Shown here: positions 37,285 through 46,800 of the stretch, in pieces
Layout of the letters: every line of letters starts with the position of its first letter
Numbering within the stretch: the stretch's first letter is position 1
Source: Desmodesmus armatus
Taxonomy: Eukaryota; Chlorophyta; Chlorophyceae; Sphaeropleales; Scenedesmaceae
Assembly (NCBI GenBank): GCA_007449985.2
Contig: VIIQ02000130.1
Location: 62,001 to 126,000 of the forward strand
DNA length: 64,000 nt
Direction: 5' to 3'
The notes under the pieces: generated by a model
Databases searched by the model: none
What the model saw: only the letters and a program-made list of their open reading frames with translations
Told to the model about the DNA's origin: nothing
Translations under genes and position numbers: made by a program

Positions 37285-37524
37285 GCGTGGCGTGGGCGGG
37301 CCTGTTGGCTTTCGCCCACCAGCGTTGAGCGCCACCGTAGGGGGCACTGCATGTGTGCCCTGCTGCTCATTGTACAAACCTGGCGTCCACGCATGCTGGC
37401 TGTCAAGCAGAGGCCTTAACTTCAAATAGGCAACTGACTGGCTTGGGGCTGCTGCTGCTGCTGCTGCTGGTGCTGGCCGTGCAGCCACTCCCCCGGAGCT
37501 GGAGAGGGGGAGTAGGGAGGCCAT
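30210..37524 (-). CDS. Giant OPR/Tbc2-like helical-repeat protein, Gln/Ala/Ser-rich
   Basis: Five long minus-strand open blocks join into one protein of roughly 2,250 residues. The blocks are about 37524-36180, about 36240-34454, 34197-33388, 33313-about 32490 and about 32490-30210. Two junctions are clean: donor at 34453 to acceptor before 34197, and donor at 33387 to acceptor before 33313, both phase 0. The other two, near 36180-36350 and 32460-32560, need a frame change. They are either short introns I cannot place exactly or sequence errors in CAG runs. The protein holds degenerate ~38-residue helical units of the form L.h..P..W....h...h..h....L...L..L, for example LGVRAPVDWLDALYDAALL and LGVTPGPGWQVLWRG. 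This pattern recalls the OPR/Tbc2 repeats of chloroplast and mitochondrial RNA-stability and translation factors. No RAP domain is seen. Long poly-Q, poly-A and poly-S linkers separate units. The RNA target and organelle are unknown. Confidence 0.6.
33160..33285 (-). repeat. 33-base coding minisatellite, four copies
   Basis: Inside the giant helical-repeat gene, an 11-residue unit VLQVPLALPPP is repeated about four times in frame. The last unit is diverged to VVQGPLALPPP. DNA units are 33 bases long and almost identical, which indicates recent expansion. The repeated peptide is Pro/Leu-rich and probably a flexible linker. Confidence 0.85.
33762..33821 (-). repeat. (CTG)n run encoding poly-Ser
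   Basis: About 20 uninterrupted CTG units on the plus strand read as AGC on the coding strand, giving a serine run in the giant helical-repeat protein. The reading phase differs from the run at 34548-34619, which encodes glutamine. Confidence 0.85.
34548..34619 (-). repeat. (CTG)n run of about 24 units encoding poly-Gln
   Basis: This is the longest uninterrupted trinucleotide run in the window. It reads CAG on the coding strand and gives a poly-glutamine tract near the end of the second block of the giant helical-repeat protein. It is likely to vary in length between strains. Confidence 0.9.
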
Positions 37525-37859
37525 GACATCAAGTGGATTATTACTTGTGTGGAGTATCACTCATGGCCACACTAGCTGCCTCGAGCCCGACACAGTGCAG
37601 TAGTTTGCTGCCACACATGCATGTGGCTAGAACACCCAGACCCAGCGCGTATCTGATGCGTTGGACAAGTTGCTTGCTTGGTTGGTGGATTTCATCCGAA
37701 CCATACCGAGTTTCGCGTCTGACACCGTCTGCTAACGTAACCCTTACGTGATCACCATGAAAGTCACTCAACACGGTAAGCAAGCCCAGGTGAGAAGTGA
37801 TGATATAAATACGCTGAGCACAGCAGGCAGGGGTTACCCCAGCGCCAGATGCTTCGCAC
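37525..37859. promoter_or_regulatory. Divergent intergenic region, candidate bidirectional promoter
   Basis: Only 335 bases separate the start codons of the minus-strand giant helical-repeat gene (37524) and the plus-strand NTPCR gene (37860). Both 5' UTRs and promoters must fit here unless the giant gene has an unseen upstream exon. I see no clear TATA box or named motif. Confidence 0.5.
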
Positions 37860-40022
37860 ATGAGCAGGCACACCTTTGTGACTGGACAGCCTGGCGTTGG
37901 CAAAAGCAGACTTATCCAACGGGTGTTGCAGCAGCTACAGCTGCCATCAGGCACTGCGACTGGTTTCTATACACAGGAGGTCAGGAGCAGCAGTGGGGAG
38001 AGGCAGGGCTTTGATGTTGTCACACTTGACGGGCTGAGGGCACCTCTGTCTCGTGCAGGCACTGCTGGAAAGGTGTGCTGGGCTGTTCTGCTGCTGCTGC
38101 TGCTGATGCTGAGGACGTTCACGGGCAGCAGATACATATCCAAGGGCATGTGACTGTTACAGCGACCTGCAGGGGCGCCCGCTGTGTATAGTGGGGTGGC
38201 CAGGTGGTAGATGATGTGTGATAGATGCAAGGGGGGGGGGTTTCCGGGGGGGCGGGGATTGCTGTGGTGGTGTAGCACTGCTGGAAAGGTGTGCTGGGAT
38301 GTTATGCTGATGCTGAAGACGTGCACGGGCAGCAGATACATATCCAAAGGCATGTGCTGTTAGAGCGATCTGCACGGGCACCCTGCGGTGTAACGTGGGG
38401 CAGGTGGCCAGGTGGTAGATGCAAGGGTGCGCACTCACCGTGTGTGTTTTTGTGGGGGGGGGGGGGGGGCAGGGGGGGGTACTCAACATTGGGGCCGTGG
38501 ATATTGTCATGGCCATGCAGCACATCAGCTTGAACAATGTCAGCGCCAAGTGGCACCTCATGGAGGGCCCTATCACTTGAGTCACCGAACGCCACCCCAA
38601 ATCCCCATCAGAACAAGTGAAGGTGGGGGTCCAGCCCCCTACATCGCGAGAAGAAGAACAACCAAATTGGCGGTTGCCACTTGCCAGCATGATAACTGGA
38701 AGTCCCAGATAGGGCACTGCTTGCGCAACAAGCTGCGAAGGGGACGGGGGTGTGGAACTACTGCAACTCCATCGCAAATCATAGACGACATAGATGCGAT
38801 GTGTGCAGCATGCAAAGCACAGCATGACGCATGCCTGCTGACGGTGTGCCAATTGTGCTGCAGGGTGGCCCCACAGTTGGCAAATATGTCGTAGATGTAC
38901 CATCCTTTGAGGCCCTGGCTCTACCCTCAATCCAGCCTGCACCAGGTGCCACCAGGCTTGTGGTGATTGATGAAGTTGGTGAGCCGCAACAACAAGCTGC
39001 TACGGTAGCAGGGGGTGGGGGTGGGGGGACAAGCACGGGGGCGGGGCGGGGGGGGGGGGGACAAGCACGGCGGGGGGGAGGGGGGAGGGGGGGGGGGGGA
39101 GAGGGGGCGGGGGACAAGCAGCACCCACAAACATGCTCTCTTGGCCTTGTCAGCAGCATGACTGCAGGCGTTGCGGCAGCAGCAGCAGCAGCAGGAGCAG
39201 CAGCAGCAGCACTTTGGTAAGCAGTCAGGCTATGTGTCACCAGGCCAAGAACACCTGCCACCTGGTGCACCAGCCACTTGTAATGGCATAGTATTGCAGT
39301 GTATGCTCCACATGACTACTGTCCACCCCTGCCCTCCCCCGTCCAAATGACCCCCCCCCTGCCCTGCCTGCTTGTGCCATCCTCACCGCCCCCCCTCCCC
39401 TGCCTTTTTGCTGCCCCCCCCCCCCCCCCCCCCCCCCCCCGCAGGCAAGATGGAGCTGTTCAGTGCAGCATTCTATCCTGCAGTTCTGGCTGCGCTGGAC
39501 ACACCCGGGCTGCTGGTGTTGGGCAGTGTGCCTGTGTCACGCTTCGGCAGGACCATACCCCAGGTGGGGGGGGGGAGCAATGTCCGAGCAGGGGTGGGGG
39601 GGGGGGCATGTATGTGTGAGCCCGGGGGGGGGGGGGCATGTCGCACTGGTTGTGCACAACTGTGGTCAAGACAGGTTCAAGCCACACTACTGTCCAGGTT
39701 GCGGCAATGCCCTTGTAGAGAGCTGGGAGATGTATTTGAGGCAGCATACACGGTGTCCTCGTAGGTGGTCAAACATTCCACCCCAAGTCCTGTCCTACAC
39801 CACTCCCAACCACATCACCTCATTATCCGCCTCCGCGCAACATCAACCACCACCAAGCCACTGCGTATGCCCTCTGCCCCTGTGTTGTGTGTGTAGGTCA
39901 AGTCCCTCAAGTCACGTGCTGATGTCCAGGTGGTGTTGGTGACAAAGCACAACAGAGACACACTGGTGACTGACCTGAGCCAGCAGATACAGGCAGCTCT
40001 GAAGCAACTGCCAGCTGGCTGA
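37860..40022 (+). CDS. NTPCR/THEP1-family nucleoside-triphosphatase
   Basis: This family hydrolyses nucleoside triphosphates to the diphosphate with low specificity; the cellular role is poorly known. Four exons: 37860-38072, 38864-38978, 39445-39563 and 39897-40022. They make 573 bases and 190 residues, the usual length of the family, with all phases consistent. The P-loop is GQPGVGKSR near the N-terminus. Family motifs follow: GFYTQEVR, GFDVVTLDG, PLSRAG, KYVVDVPSFE, the Walker-B-like VVIDEVGKMELFS and LVTKHNRD near the C-terminus. Intron 1 contains a duplicated exon-donor segment. Intron 2 is extremely G-rich in its first part, and its acceptor tract is a run of 27 C residues. TGTAA lies 40 bases after the stop. 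It is divergent from the giant helical-repeat gene and precedes PPCDC by 430 bases. Confidence 0.94.
38058..38425 (+). repeat. Tandem duplication of the NTPCR exon-1 donor region
   Basis: Unit 1 (about 38058-38212) spans the last 15 bases of exon 1, its GTGTGC donor and ~140 bases of intron. Unit 2 (about 38272-38425) repeats these with ~85% similarity by eye, including ACTGCTGGAAAGGTGTGCTG. A second, equally good splice donor therefore lies 215 bases downstream. Confidence 0.85.
39008..39120 (+). repeat. G-rich intronic tract with repeated GACAAGCA spacers
   Basis: NTPCR intron 2 begins with long G runs interrupted by GACAAGCACGG and GACAAGCAGC units, on the sense strand. The RNA would have high G-quadruplex potential close to the 5' splice site. 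Confidence 0.8.
39414..39444 (+). other. Poly-C splice-acceptor tract
   Basis: 27 consecutive C residues run directly into GCAG, the acceptor of NTPCR exon 3. The tract replaces the usual mixed U/C polypyrimidine tract. With the G-rich start of the same intron it could base-pair within the pre-mRNA. Confidence 0.85.
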
Positions 40023-40455
40023 CTATAAGCAGCCGTGGGTTCACGGTTTTATAACATCGTGTGTAACGCTGTACGCCATCACCCATTGCATGCAGCCGGG
40101 AACTCTGCTGCCTTAAAACCTTGGATGATCCGTAGACGGCCTTGACCTAGTTCACTGTGTCTCCCCGAAAAATGACACAAACGCCTATGCTTCGCGGTGT
40201 CTGTTCCAACTACGCTACGCTGCCTTCAACTGCTGCTGTGATCTGATCTACTGCTACTGATCTAATTTCGGCACCGAAAGGCCAGCCCAGTCAGATTCTG
40301 TTATCGCAGATCATCAGCTGTCAGTCTTAACAGCTGTGATGCAACGCCAGTAACCCAGGGGTCTGTGCTCCATGTGAGCAGCAACAGCACTTGCAGGTGC
40401 CACAATGCCCTTGTAGCAGATGACCACCTGCAACAGGGGATAGAAAATAGCGCAT
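40023..40455. other. Spacer between NTPCR and PPCDC
   Basis: This holds the NTPCR 3' UTR, with TGTAA at 40062-40066, and the presumed PPCDC promoter. No coding exon is visible. Confidence 0.5.
40062..40066 (+). terminator. TGTAA polyadenylation motif, NTPCR
   Basis: TGTAA, the characteristic poly(A) signal of chlorophyte algae, lies 40 bases after the NTPCR stop codon. Confidence 0.6.
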
Positions 40456-42888
40456 ATGCAAGCCAATGCTGATGAGCAGCGTCCTGCTGGGCAGAGACGG
40501 GCGCCCAGGGTCCTGCTGGCTGCTACAGGTAGATGGGGTGCCATCCCTGCTGGCATCTGCTGCAGCATTGCTGGCAAATCCAAGCAGACAACATGATTGC
40601 AAAAACACGTACCAGAAACGATCATGATGGCACTCAACTGGTGTACAGCTGCATGTATGAGCACATGCAGCCAAGGGCCTTGGCCCCAGGGGTCAAAATT
40701 GATCTACCCCTTTTGGGCCACCCCGTTCATCAAGTGTGGAGAGTACCGCCCAGCGGTGAAAATATCCACTTGTAACAGCCTCCCCCCCCCTCAAGGAAAG
40801 GGGTCAGGCTGGCCCAAGGCATTGTGTGTGGGGCCCAACATGCCCAACTGAACCAGCAGATGTCACAGCGGCAGCAAATCAGTACTGAGCTCGTGTCATC
40901 TCTCCCTCCTGCCTCTCTCCTAATTCTCTCCCTCCTCTCCCCCCCCCCCCTGTTCCCCTCAGGCAGTGTAGCAGCCGTCAAGGATCCGCTGTTGCAGCTC
41001 GGCAGTAATCACTGCTGAGCTCGTTTCACCTGCATCTCTCCCTCCTATTCTCCTGTCCTCGTTGCCCCGCAGGCAGTGTAGCAGCCAGCAAGGTCCCTGA
41101 GCTCTGCCAGCTGCTGCTGCAGCTCGGCTGTGAGGTCAAAGTGGCCAGCACCAAGTCTGCCAACACAAAGGCATCATGTCTTGGGTCCAGAAGGACGACC
41201 AACTGAACCAGAGAGGCCTGAATCAGTGCTGAGCCTCACGTTGCTTCCTGTTGCTTGCCCCTTTCCCCCCTCCACCCTCTCTTCACCCTTTCCCTCTTCC
41301 CTGCAGGCAGTGTAGCAGCCATCAAGGTCCCGGAGCTCTGCCAGCTACTGCTGCAGCTTGACTGTGAGGTCAAAGTGGCCAGCACCAAGTCTGCCCTGTA
41401 CTTTTTCAATCAGCAGCAGCTGCCAGACGCAGTGGGGCCCATAGCAGGGGATGAGGACGAGTGGCACGAGTGGAAGACGGTGGGCGACCCTGTCTTGCAC
41501 ATAGGTGAGCGCAGGGTGTGGCTCGCTGGTGTGATGTTGTTTTGGGGGGAGGGGGGAGAGGGGGTGAGGAGGGGGAAAGGCAAAGGGACAGCAGCAGCAG
41601 CAGCAGCTGCCAGACGCAGTGGGGCCCATAGCAGGGGATGAAGATGAGTGGCATGAGTGGAAGAAGGTGGGCGACCCTGTCTTGCACATAGGTGAGCGGG
41701 CGTGAGACTTCAACCACTCCGACCACCCTCACACTCCCCTCCCCATGACGTTTCCTGCCTTTGTCCGCCACCCAATCACACACATTGGCTGGATGCTCTT
41801 CCTGTGTCTACACAACTGAGGCGCTGCCCAGCGGGTGTACGTGTACCCGCTGGTTTGCTCCCCAAACACCCTCAGAGTTGACATGCGTGTGCTCACCCGT
41901 CCCCGCAAACTAAACGCAGAGCTGAGGCGCTGGGCGGACGTCTACTTAGTTGCCCCCCTGTCAGCCAACAGCCTGGCCAAACTGGCCAATGGGCTGTGTG
42001 ACAACCTGGTCACCTGTGTGGCACGAGCCTGGGACTTCCAGCGCCCAATGCTGGTAAGCTGTGCGGCTGGGTCTTGCTGTACTATACCGCAAAACTGACC
42101 AATTCGTCAACTAGCAGTACTGCAGGATTGTGTCGGTACTAGTTGTGTAGTACTGCTGGTTGGCAAGGCGGGTGGGGGTGGGGGGGGGGGGGGGGCGCTC
42201 CCTGAGGGGTCACAGGTGCTGAAAGAACAGGGCGGCTGTCAACCAGTGTGTGTTGTGCGTAAAGGTTGGCTGGCTCATTTTTCTCAAGCAGTGCACTGAA
42301 TTACAACATGTAGGAACTCAACCCGGCCCCCCTGTGTTGTCCTGTTGCATGCCCCTTGCTGCTGTGCAACCATCTTCAGATGGCGCCTGCCATGAACACC
42401 TTTCATGTGGGAGAGCCCCTTCAGAGGGATAGATCTCATGTTGCATCGAGCAGTGCGCTGCAGTGATCAAAGTAGTGAACCAACCCGACCTCTCTGTGTT
42501 ATCCTGTTGCGCGCCCCTTGCTGCTGTGCGACCATTTTGCAGGTTGCTCCTGCCATGGACACCTTTCATGTGGGAGAGCCTCTTCACAGGGACATACGTC
42601 ATGATCACAAGTAGTGCATCAACCCGACCTGACTGTCCTGCTGCCCCTTGCTGCTGTGCGATCATTCCGCAGGTGGCTCCTGCCATGAACACCTTCATGT
42701 GGGAGAGCCCCTTCACAGCGCAGCACCTAGACCGGCTAAAGCAGCTGGGTGTTGTGGTGATAGACCCTGTGGCCAAAAAGCTGGCCTGTGGGGATGTGGG
42801 CAATGGGGCCATGGCGGCACCCGAGACGATTGCAGCAGCTGTGCAGGCAGCACTTCAGGGGCTGAGGCTGGCTAGCAGTCAGCAGTGA
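40456..42888 (+). CDS. PPCDC: Phosphopantothenoylcysteine decarboxylase (HAL3/PPCDC)
   Basis: An FMN-dependent enzyme that decarboxylates 4'-phosphopantothenoylcysteine to 4'-phosphopantetheine in coenzyme A synthesis. Four exons: 40456-40528, 41307-41504, 41920-42053 and 42673-42888. They give 621 bases and 206 residues, close to human and plant homologues, and all phases match. Motifs are RVLLAATGSVAAIKVPEL at the N-terminal flavin fold, the catalytic His89 in DPVLHIELRRWAD, APLSANSLAKLANGLCDNL, the PAMNTFMW box (residues 138-145) and the clamp Cys174 in LACGDVGNGAMA. The gene is riddled with decoy copies of its own exons: 40963 and 41073 for exon 2, 41594 for the distal part of exon 2, 42380 and 42543 for the start of exon 4, and 42958 for the end of exon 4. 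The chain above is the only one I found that gives a complete enzyme. Confidence 0.95.
40725..40796 (+). mobile_element. Short dispersed element, copy 1
   Basis: This ~72-base unit reads GTTCATCAAGTGTGGAGAGT, then a GCCCAGCGGTGAAAATATCC core, then a C-run. Copies lie at 48823-48893 and 58617-58662 (reverse) and 51999-52056 (same strand). The core GTGGA..TCCAC ends are inverted. It lies in PPCDC intron 1. Confidence 0.65.
40963..41205 (+). pseudogene. Two upstream decoy copies of PPCDC exon 2
   Basis: Copy A begins at 40963 after TCAG and reads GSVAAVKDPLLQLG before a stop at about 41017. Copy B begins at 41073 after CGCAG and reads GSVAASKVPELCQLLLQLG, continuing with CEVKVASTKSA before leaving the true sequence and stopping at 41205. 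Both keep a good acceptor and the correct phase from exon 1. They could therefore be spliced in, but both would truncate the enzyme. Confidence 0.85.
41594..41691 (+). pseudogene. Duplicated distal half of PPCDC exon 2
   Basis: The sequence from the Gln repeat through DAVGPIAGDEDEWHEWK to HI and the GTGAGC donor (41408-41510) is repeated here with a few substitutions. It offers a second donor 187 bases downstream of the real one. Confidence 0.85.
42380..42614 (+). pseudogene. Two upstream decoy copies of the start of PPCDC exon 4
   Basis: At 42380 (after TTCAG) and 42543 (after TGCAG) the APAMNTF/APAMDTF box recurs. Both carry the same inserted T after the Thr codon, so FMW becomes FHVGEP and each frame soon stops (42466 and 42614). 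The shared insertion shows that one copy was made from the other. Confidence 0.85.
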
Positions 42889-42957
42889 TTCTGCCCCATT
42901 CGCTGTGAACCACAGCAGCAAACTGGCCCTGCTGTCTGCAACCACACTGCTTCACAG

Positions 42958-43117
42958 GGCAGCACCTAGACCGGCTGAAGCAGGTGGGTGTTGTGGTGAT
43001 TGACTCAGTGGCAAAGAAGCTGGCGTGTGGGGATGTGGGCAATGGGGCCATGGCGGCACCGGAGACGATTGCAGCAGCTGTGCAGGCAGCTTTTGCGGGG
43101 CTGAAGCTGGACTAGCA
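42958..43117 (+). pseudogene. Downstream copy of the end of PPCDC exon 4
   Basis: It repeats HLDRLKQ.GVVVID, then VAKKLACGDVGNGAMAAP, and ends GLKLD and a stop. The frame is intact and preceded by TTCACAG, a possible acceptor. It lacks the PAMNTFMW box. It could serve as an alternative last exon, or be a simple duplication remnant. Confidence 0.85.
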
Positions 43118-43355
43118 GTCAGCAGTGATTCTGCCTCCTCCTTTTGTTGTAACCCACAGCAGCAAAGTGGCCCTGCTGTCGGGAGCCATACTGCTGGTAG
43201 AGTTGGGCAGCAGTGAGTTGTTGACAGCCTCGAAAACTGGTTGCTGGTGTTGCTGAAAGGCCCCTTCATAGGCTCTGCAGCAGCTAACTGCAGCCGCAGC
43301 AGCAAAATCTGCCAGGGCATGAGGGTCTCCAGGTGCTGGGTCGCCCTGTGTGATG
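43115..43355 (-). other. Coding-like minus-strand frame of unknown origin
   Basis: Read on the minus strand, an open frame of about 80 codons gives GDPAPGDPHALADFAAAAAV, then YEGAFQQHQQPVFEAVNN. Its composition is more protein-like than the usual shadows. I recognise no family. It may be a gene fragment carried in by duplication. Confidence 0.25.
43148..43152 (+). terminator. TGTAA polyadenylation motif, PPCDC
   Basis: The chlorophyte-type TGTAA lies about 260 bases after the main PPCDC stop and 31 bases after the stop of the duplicated terminal exon copy. It could therefore end either form of the transcript. Confidence 0.5.
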
Positions 43356-43839
43356 GCACCTTACGGCTGACAAAGTCGTGTAGCAAAGATGATATGCCAG
43401 GCTGACAACTGGTCTATGAGGGCAGTCTGCTCATGCAAGAGTCAGGTGTTGGTGATCTGGGTCTGTGTTTATCAGGAATCAGTGATGAGCCACGCGCAAC
43501 TTTCCATGCGCATTGAGGCATGGACAGATCTCTACTCGTTCTCGGAACGCTTGCTGGTCCTGGCAGGCATGTCAACCGTCAGAGCTGCCAGAAGAATTCA
43601 AAAATCCGGTTCCTCGGTTCATAGAGCCTCGTCCCCTTCCCCGCTGCTGTGATCATCCTACGGTACTTCTATCTGTTTTGGTCGCTCTTGCATCGGATTT
43701 CAGCACATCAAACTCCATCTGCTGCTCCCGAGCTCAACGTCTGTTTTCCAGGCTGTGCTTTTGGCTCTCTGGTGGCTGCCAGTTTGATCATATATAGATC
43801 CCATCATAATCCCAGCCCTTGCCAGCTCCTGCAGCAACC

Positions 43840-46800
43840 ATGGCTGCAACAGCAGTTAGGAACAGGAGCACCATCAGCTTGAAGGGCTCAGCAGCGATTG
43901 TTTCAGAGTACTTTCACCTGGCTGTCAACAAGTGGGTGATTCATACCTGAACCTGCAAGCAATCCAGCTATACAGCAGTCAAACAAGCATACTGATATCC
44001 ACGTGCTCCTTGCAGCATTCTATACCAGCGAGGCATCTACCCAGATGACACCTTCCAGCAGAAGCCTTACCATGGCCTTCAAGTGCACGTGTCCACAGAC
44101 AAAGCGCTCAAGAGATATCTAGACACGGTCATGGGGCAGATGCAAGGTAAGCAGCACATGGAACATCCTGTAGTGTCAACAATGCCGCCAGGCGGTTGCC
44201 CAGGCCAACAGCAGCAGTACACACACATGCAGGGCACAGCAGGTGCAGGACTGGCACAGCCTAGGGCTGAAGGCTGTGTTGAGCTTGCTTGTTGTCGTGT
44301 TGGCTGCCCTGCTTGCAACCATCGCCCCAGTTTTGGCAGAAAGTTATGGTTGTCCCCCACCCCCCGGCAGCAAGCAAACCCCCTGCTGGTTGCTTGCACC
44401 CTTCTTTGCGCTGCTGCAGAGTGGTTGGAATCAGGCACGCTGCAGCGAGTAGTGATGGTGGTCACAAACGCAGCAACACAAGAGGTGGTGGAGCGCTGGA
44501 CCTTCTCAGTGCAGACAGATGCATCAGCAGACGGGTAAGCAGCAGTACCAGCGCATGTGGAGGATGCACCTGGCAGCGCACACCATTGCTATGGACATAG
44601 CTGCTGGTGGTAGCTTTTTGGCAGTTAGAGGACATGAAATAATCCACCCATCACCGCGGAGCATGCAACTATCGCAGGTGCCTGTCAGTGCTGGTGTGTG
44701 TGCGCAGGACTGTCTGCTAGTGCAGGGTGATCTGAAAGCAGCACCTGCAGTGCACGTCCATTTGCCAGACACCCTACACCTGTCCCTGAGATCAAGTCCC
44801 AGTGACATAGCGCTGTTGGTGCCTCACCAGAGGCCCGCATGTACCACTCCAGCTGAGCACCCCTTGCACCTGTCCCCCTGCCCTGCTGTTTTCTTCCTGC
44901 AGGCAGCAGGAGAAGGAGCCAGCGCAGATGCGCAAGGAGCTGTCTGGTGTGATGCGGCAGATCAGCAGCTCAGTGGCCTTCCTGCCCTTACTAGCAGACC
45001 TATGTGAGTGTGTAGACACAGGGAGTGCATCCAGCCAATGCAACCATCCAAGGATGTGACATTCCGAAGTTGGGTGTGTGTGTGTGGGGGGGGGGGGGGC
45101 AGCGGCGGGAGGGGCAACAGCGTTTGAAGTACAGCGCTTCCCAGCAGTCATGGCTGGGGCAGTGCCACTCAGAGCACAGTCAGTATGTCACTCAAGCAGA
45201 CAGAGCGCTGCTGCTTCCACGCACCCTGTTGGGTGTTGTGCGTGCTGATTGGACTGCCAACCAGCAGTGATGTGCCGGTTTGCAGCAGTTGGTACACATA
45301 CACCTTGGTGGATTCCCTTGCAACAAAGCAGGAGGCTTGTGGAAGTGCCGTTGCTCCACACTTCCGCAGCAGTCCGCATGCATGCACCTTGGCGGTTTCC
45401 TTGCAACAAGGCAGGGGGCTTGTGTAAGTGCCGAGGCTCCACACACCAGCAGCTAATGTCTATGTGGTCCTGATTAACCATTGCCGACACTAAGTGCTCT
45501 GCAGCCCACTAAGCTTCATGGGTCCTGCACCGTCTTTTGGTGTCAGTGCCGTTGGTGTCAGCGTCGTTGGTGCCAGCGTATGACAGACACGCCATGCACG
45601 GTATGCTGCACATTTCACTCCAGCGTGCTGTTGGTGCTGTGCAGGCACGTTTGACCTGCTGGCGTACACCAGCAAGGACCAAGATGTACCAACAGACTGG
45701 TGGGTGACTGTGCACTTGGGGTCCGGGGGGGAGGGGCACTCCTGGGCTCTGGTTGCCGCTGCACAGGCCTGCGCTCTTGGTTGTTGTGGTGGCACGATAT
45801 GCCAACGCTGCTAGTCTTTGATTGCGGCAAGATATGCCTGCGCGACTGCCCAGTTACACGGACAGTTCTAGGTGCTTGTAGGCAGGACCTTTTCTTGGGC
45901 AGGTCACCATGCTTAGCCTTACAGGTTGTTGTCAGGAGGCAGCGGCATGCGCAGCGCTGCTTTCATGCATGCGGGGCAGTGTTGCACTGTGCGACCTGTG
46001 CCTGTTGTTCATGAATGCGTCCTGCGCGCAAGCGCACTGAGTATGGCGTATGTGCTGGCTGTGACCCCGCTGTTGTCCTGCCTCAGCCAAGGCCGCCCCG
46101 ACATTGCCGCACCATCAACCTCAACAGCCCCCCCCCCCCCCCCCAAACCTCACCCCACCCACCCACCCACCCAACCGCTGCTGTGCAGGGAGGAAAGTGA
46201 TGGCAAGATCAACACAAACCTGGTGGAGCAGAAGCTGCGGACCTTCTCAACAAAGGTGCGCTGCTGTTTGTCAGCAAAGGGAGCGCATGCTGTTTGTCAG
46301 CAGAGGGAGCGCATGCTGTTTGTCAGCAGAGGCAGCGCATGCTGTTTGTCAGCAGAGGGAGCACATGCTTTTATCAGCAGAGGGGGCGCATGCTTTTGTC
46401 AGCAGAGGGAGCGCATGCTAATTGTCAGCACAGGGAGCGCATGCTGTTTGTCAGCAGAGGGAGCGCATGCCTACTCAAGCATGGTTGTCAGGATCCGCCC
46501 TACAAGGATGATTGTCAAACACTGACGCTAGTTCCGAAAGCCAGGGGTGTGTAAGCTGACAGCCCCTGGCCTTGCTCCCAGCACGAGCAAGGCATGGCAG
46601 CATGCGCAACAGCATCATGACCGCCGACAAATGTCGCGTTGCGGTTTGTGCTGGAAGCAGCATCTGGGAATCAACAAGCGTGTAGATAATGCGCGGCACC
46701 TTGCGCCCGAGTGGCCTGGCCAATCAGCAATGCCTGGCTACTGATAGCCCCTTGTAAGGATGGCCTGGCTGTTCAGCGTTGTCTTAGCTAAAGGGGGTGC

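Larger units (their letters stand above)
42889..43839. other. Spacer with duplicated PPCDC tail
   Basis: Between the PPCDC stop and the MAD2 start. It contains the distal exon-4 copy (42958-43117), a TGTAA at 43148-43152 and a coding-like minus-strand frame (about 43115-43355). The presumed MAD2 promoter follows. Confidence 0.5.

Noticed and set aside
33453..37429. Plus-strand Leu/Cys-rich open frames such as 34424-34849 and 36425-37084
   Set aside because: They are antisense readings of CAG runs in the giant minus-strand gene (CTG read as Leu, TGC as Cys, GCT as Ala) and have no content of their own.
44243..44600. Frames of 69-103 codons overlapping MAD2 exon 3
   Set aside because: They are out of frame with the HORMA motifs and lose the splice-phase agreement.
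46256..46470. Possible CRISPR array because of regularly repeated 26-base units
   Set aside because: The units are directly abutting with no unique spacers, lie in a eukaryotic intron and fit a minisatellite.
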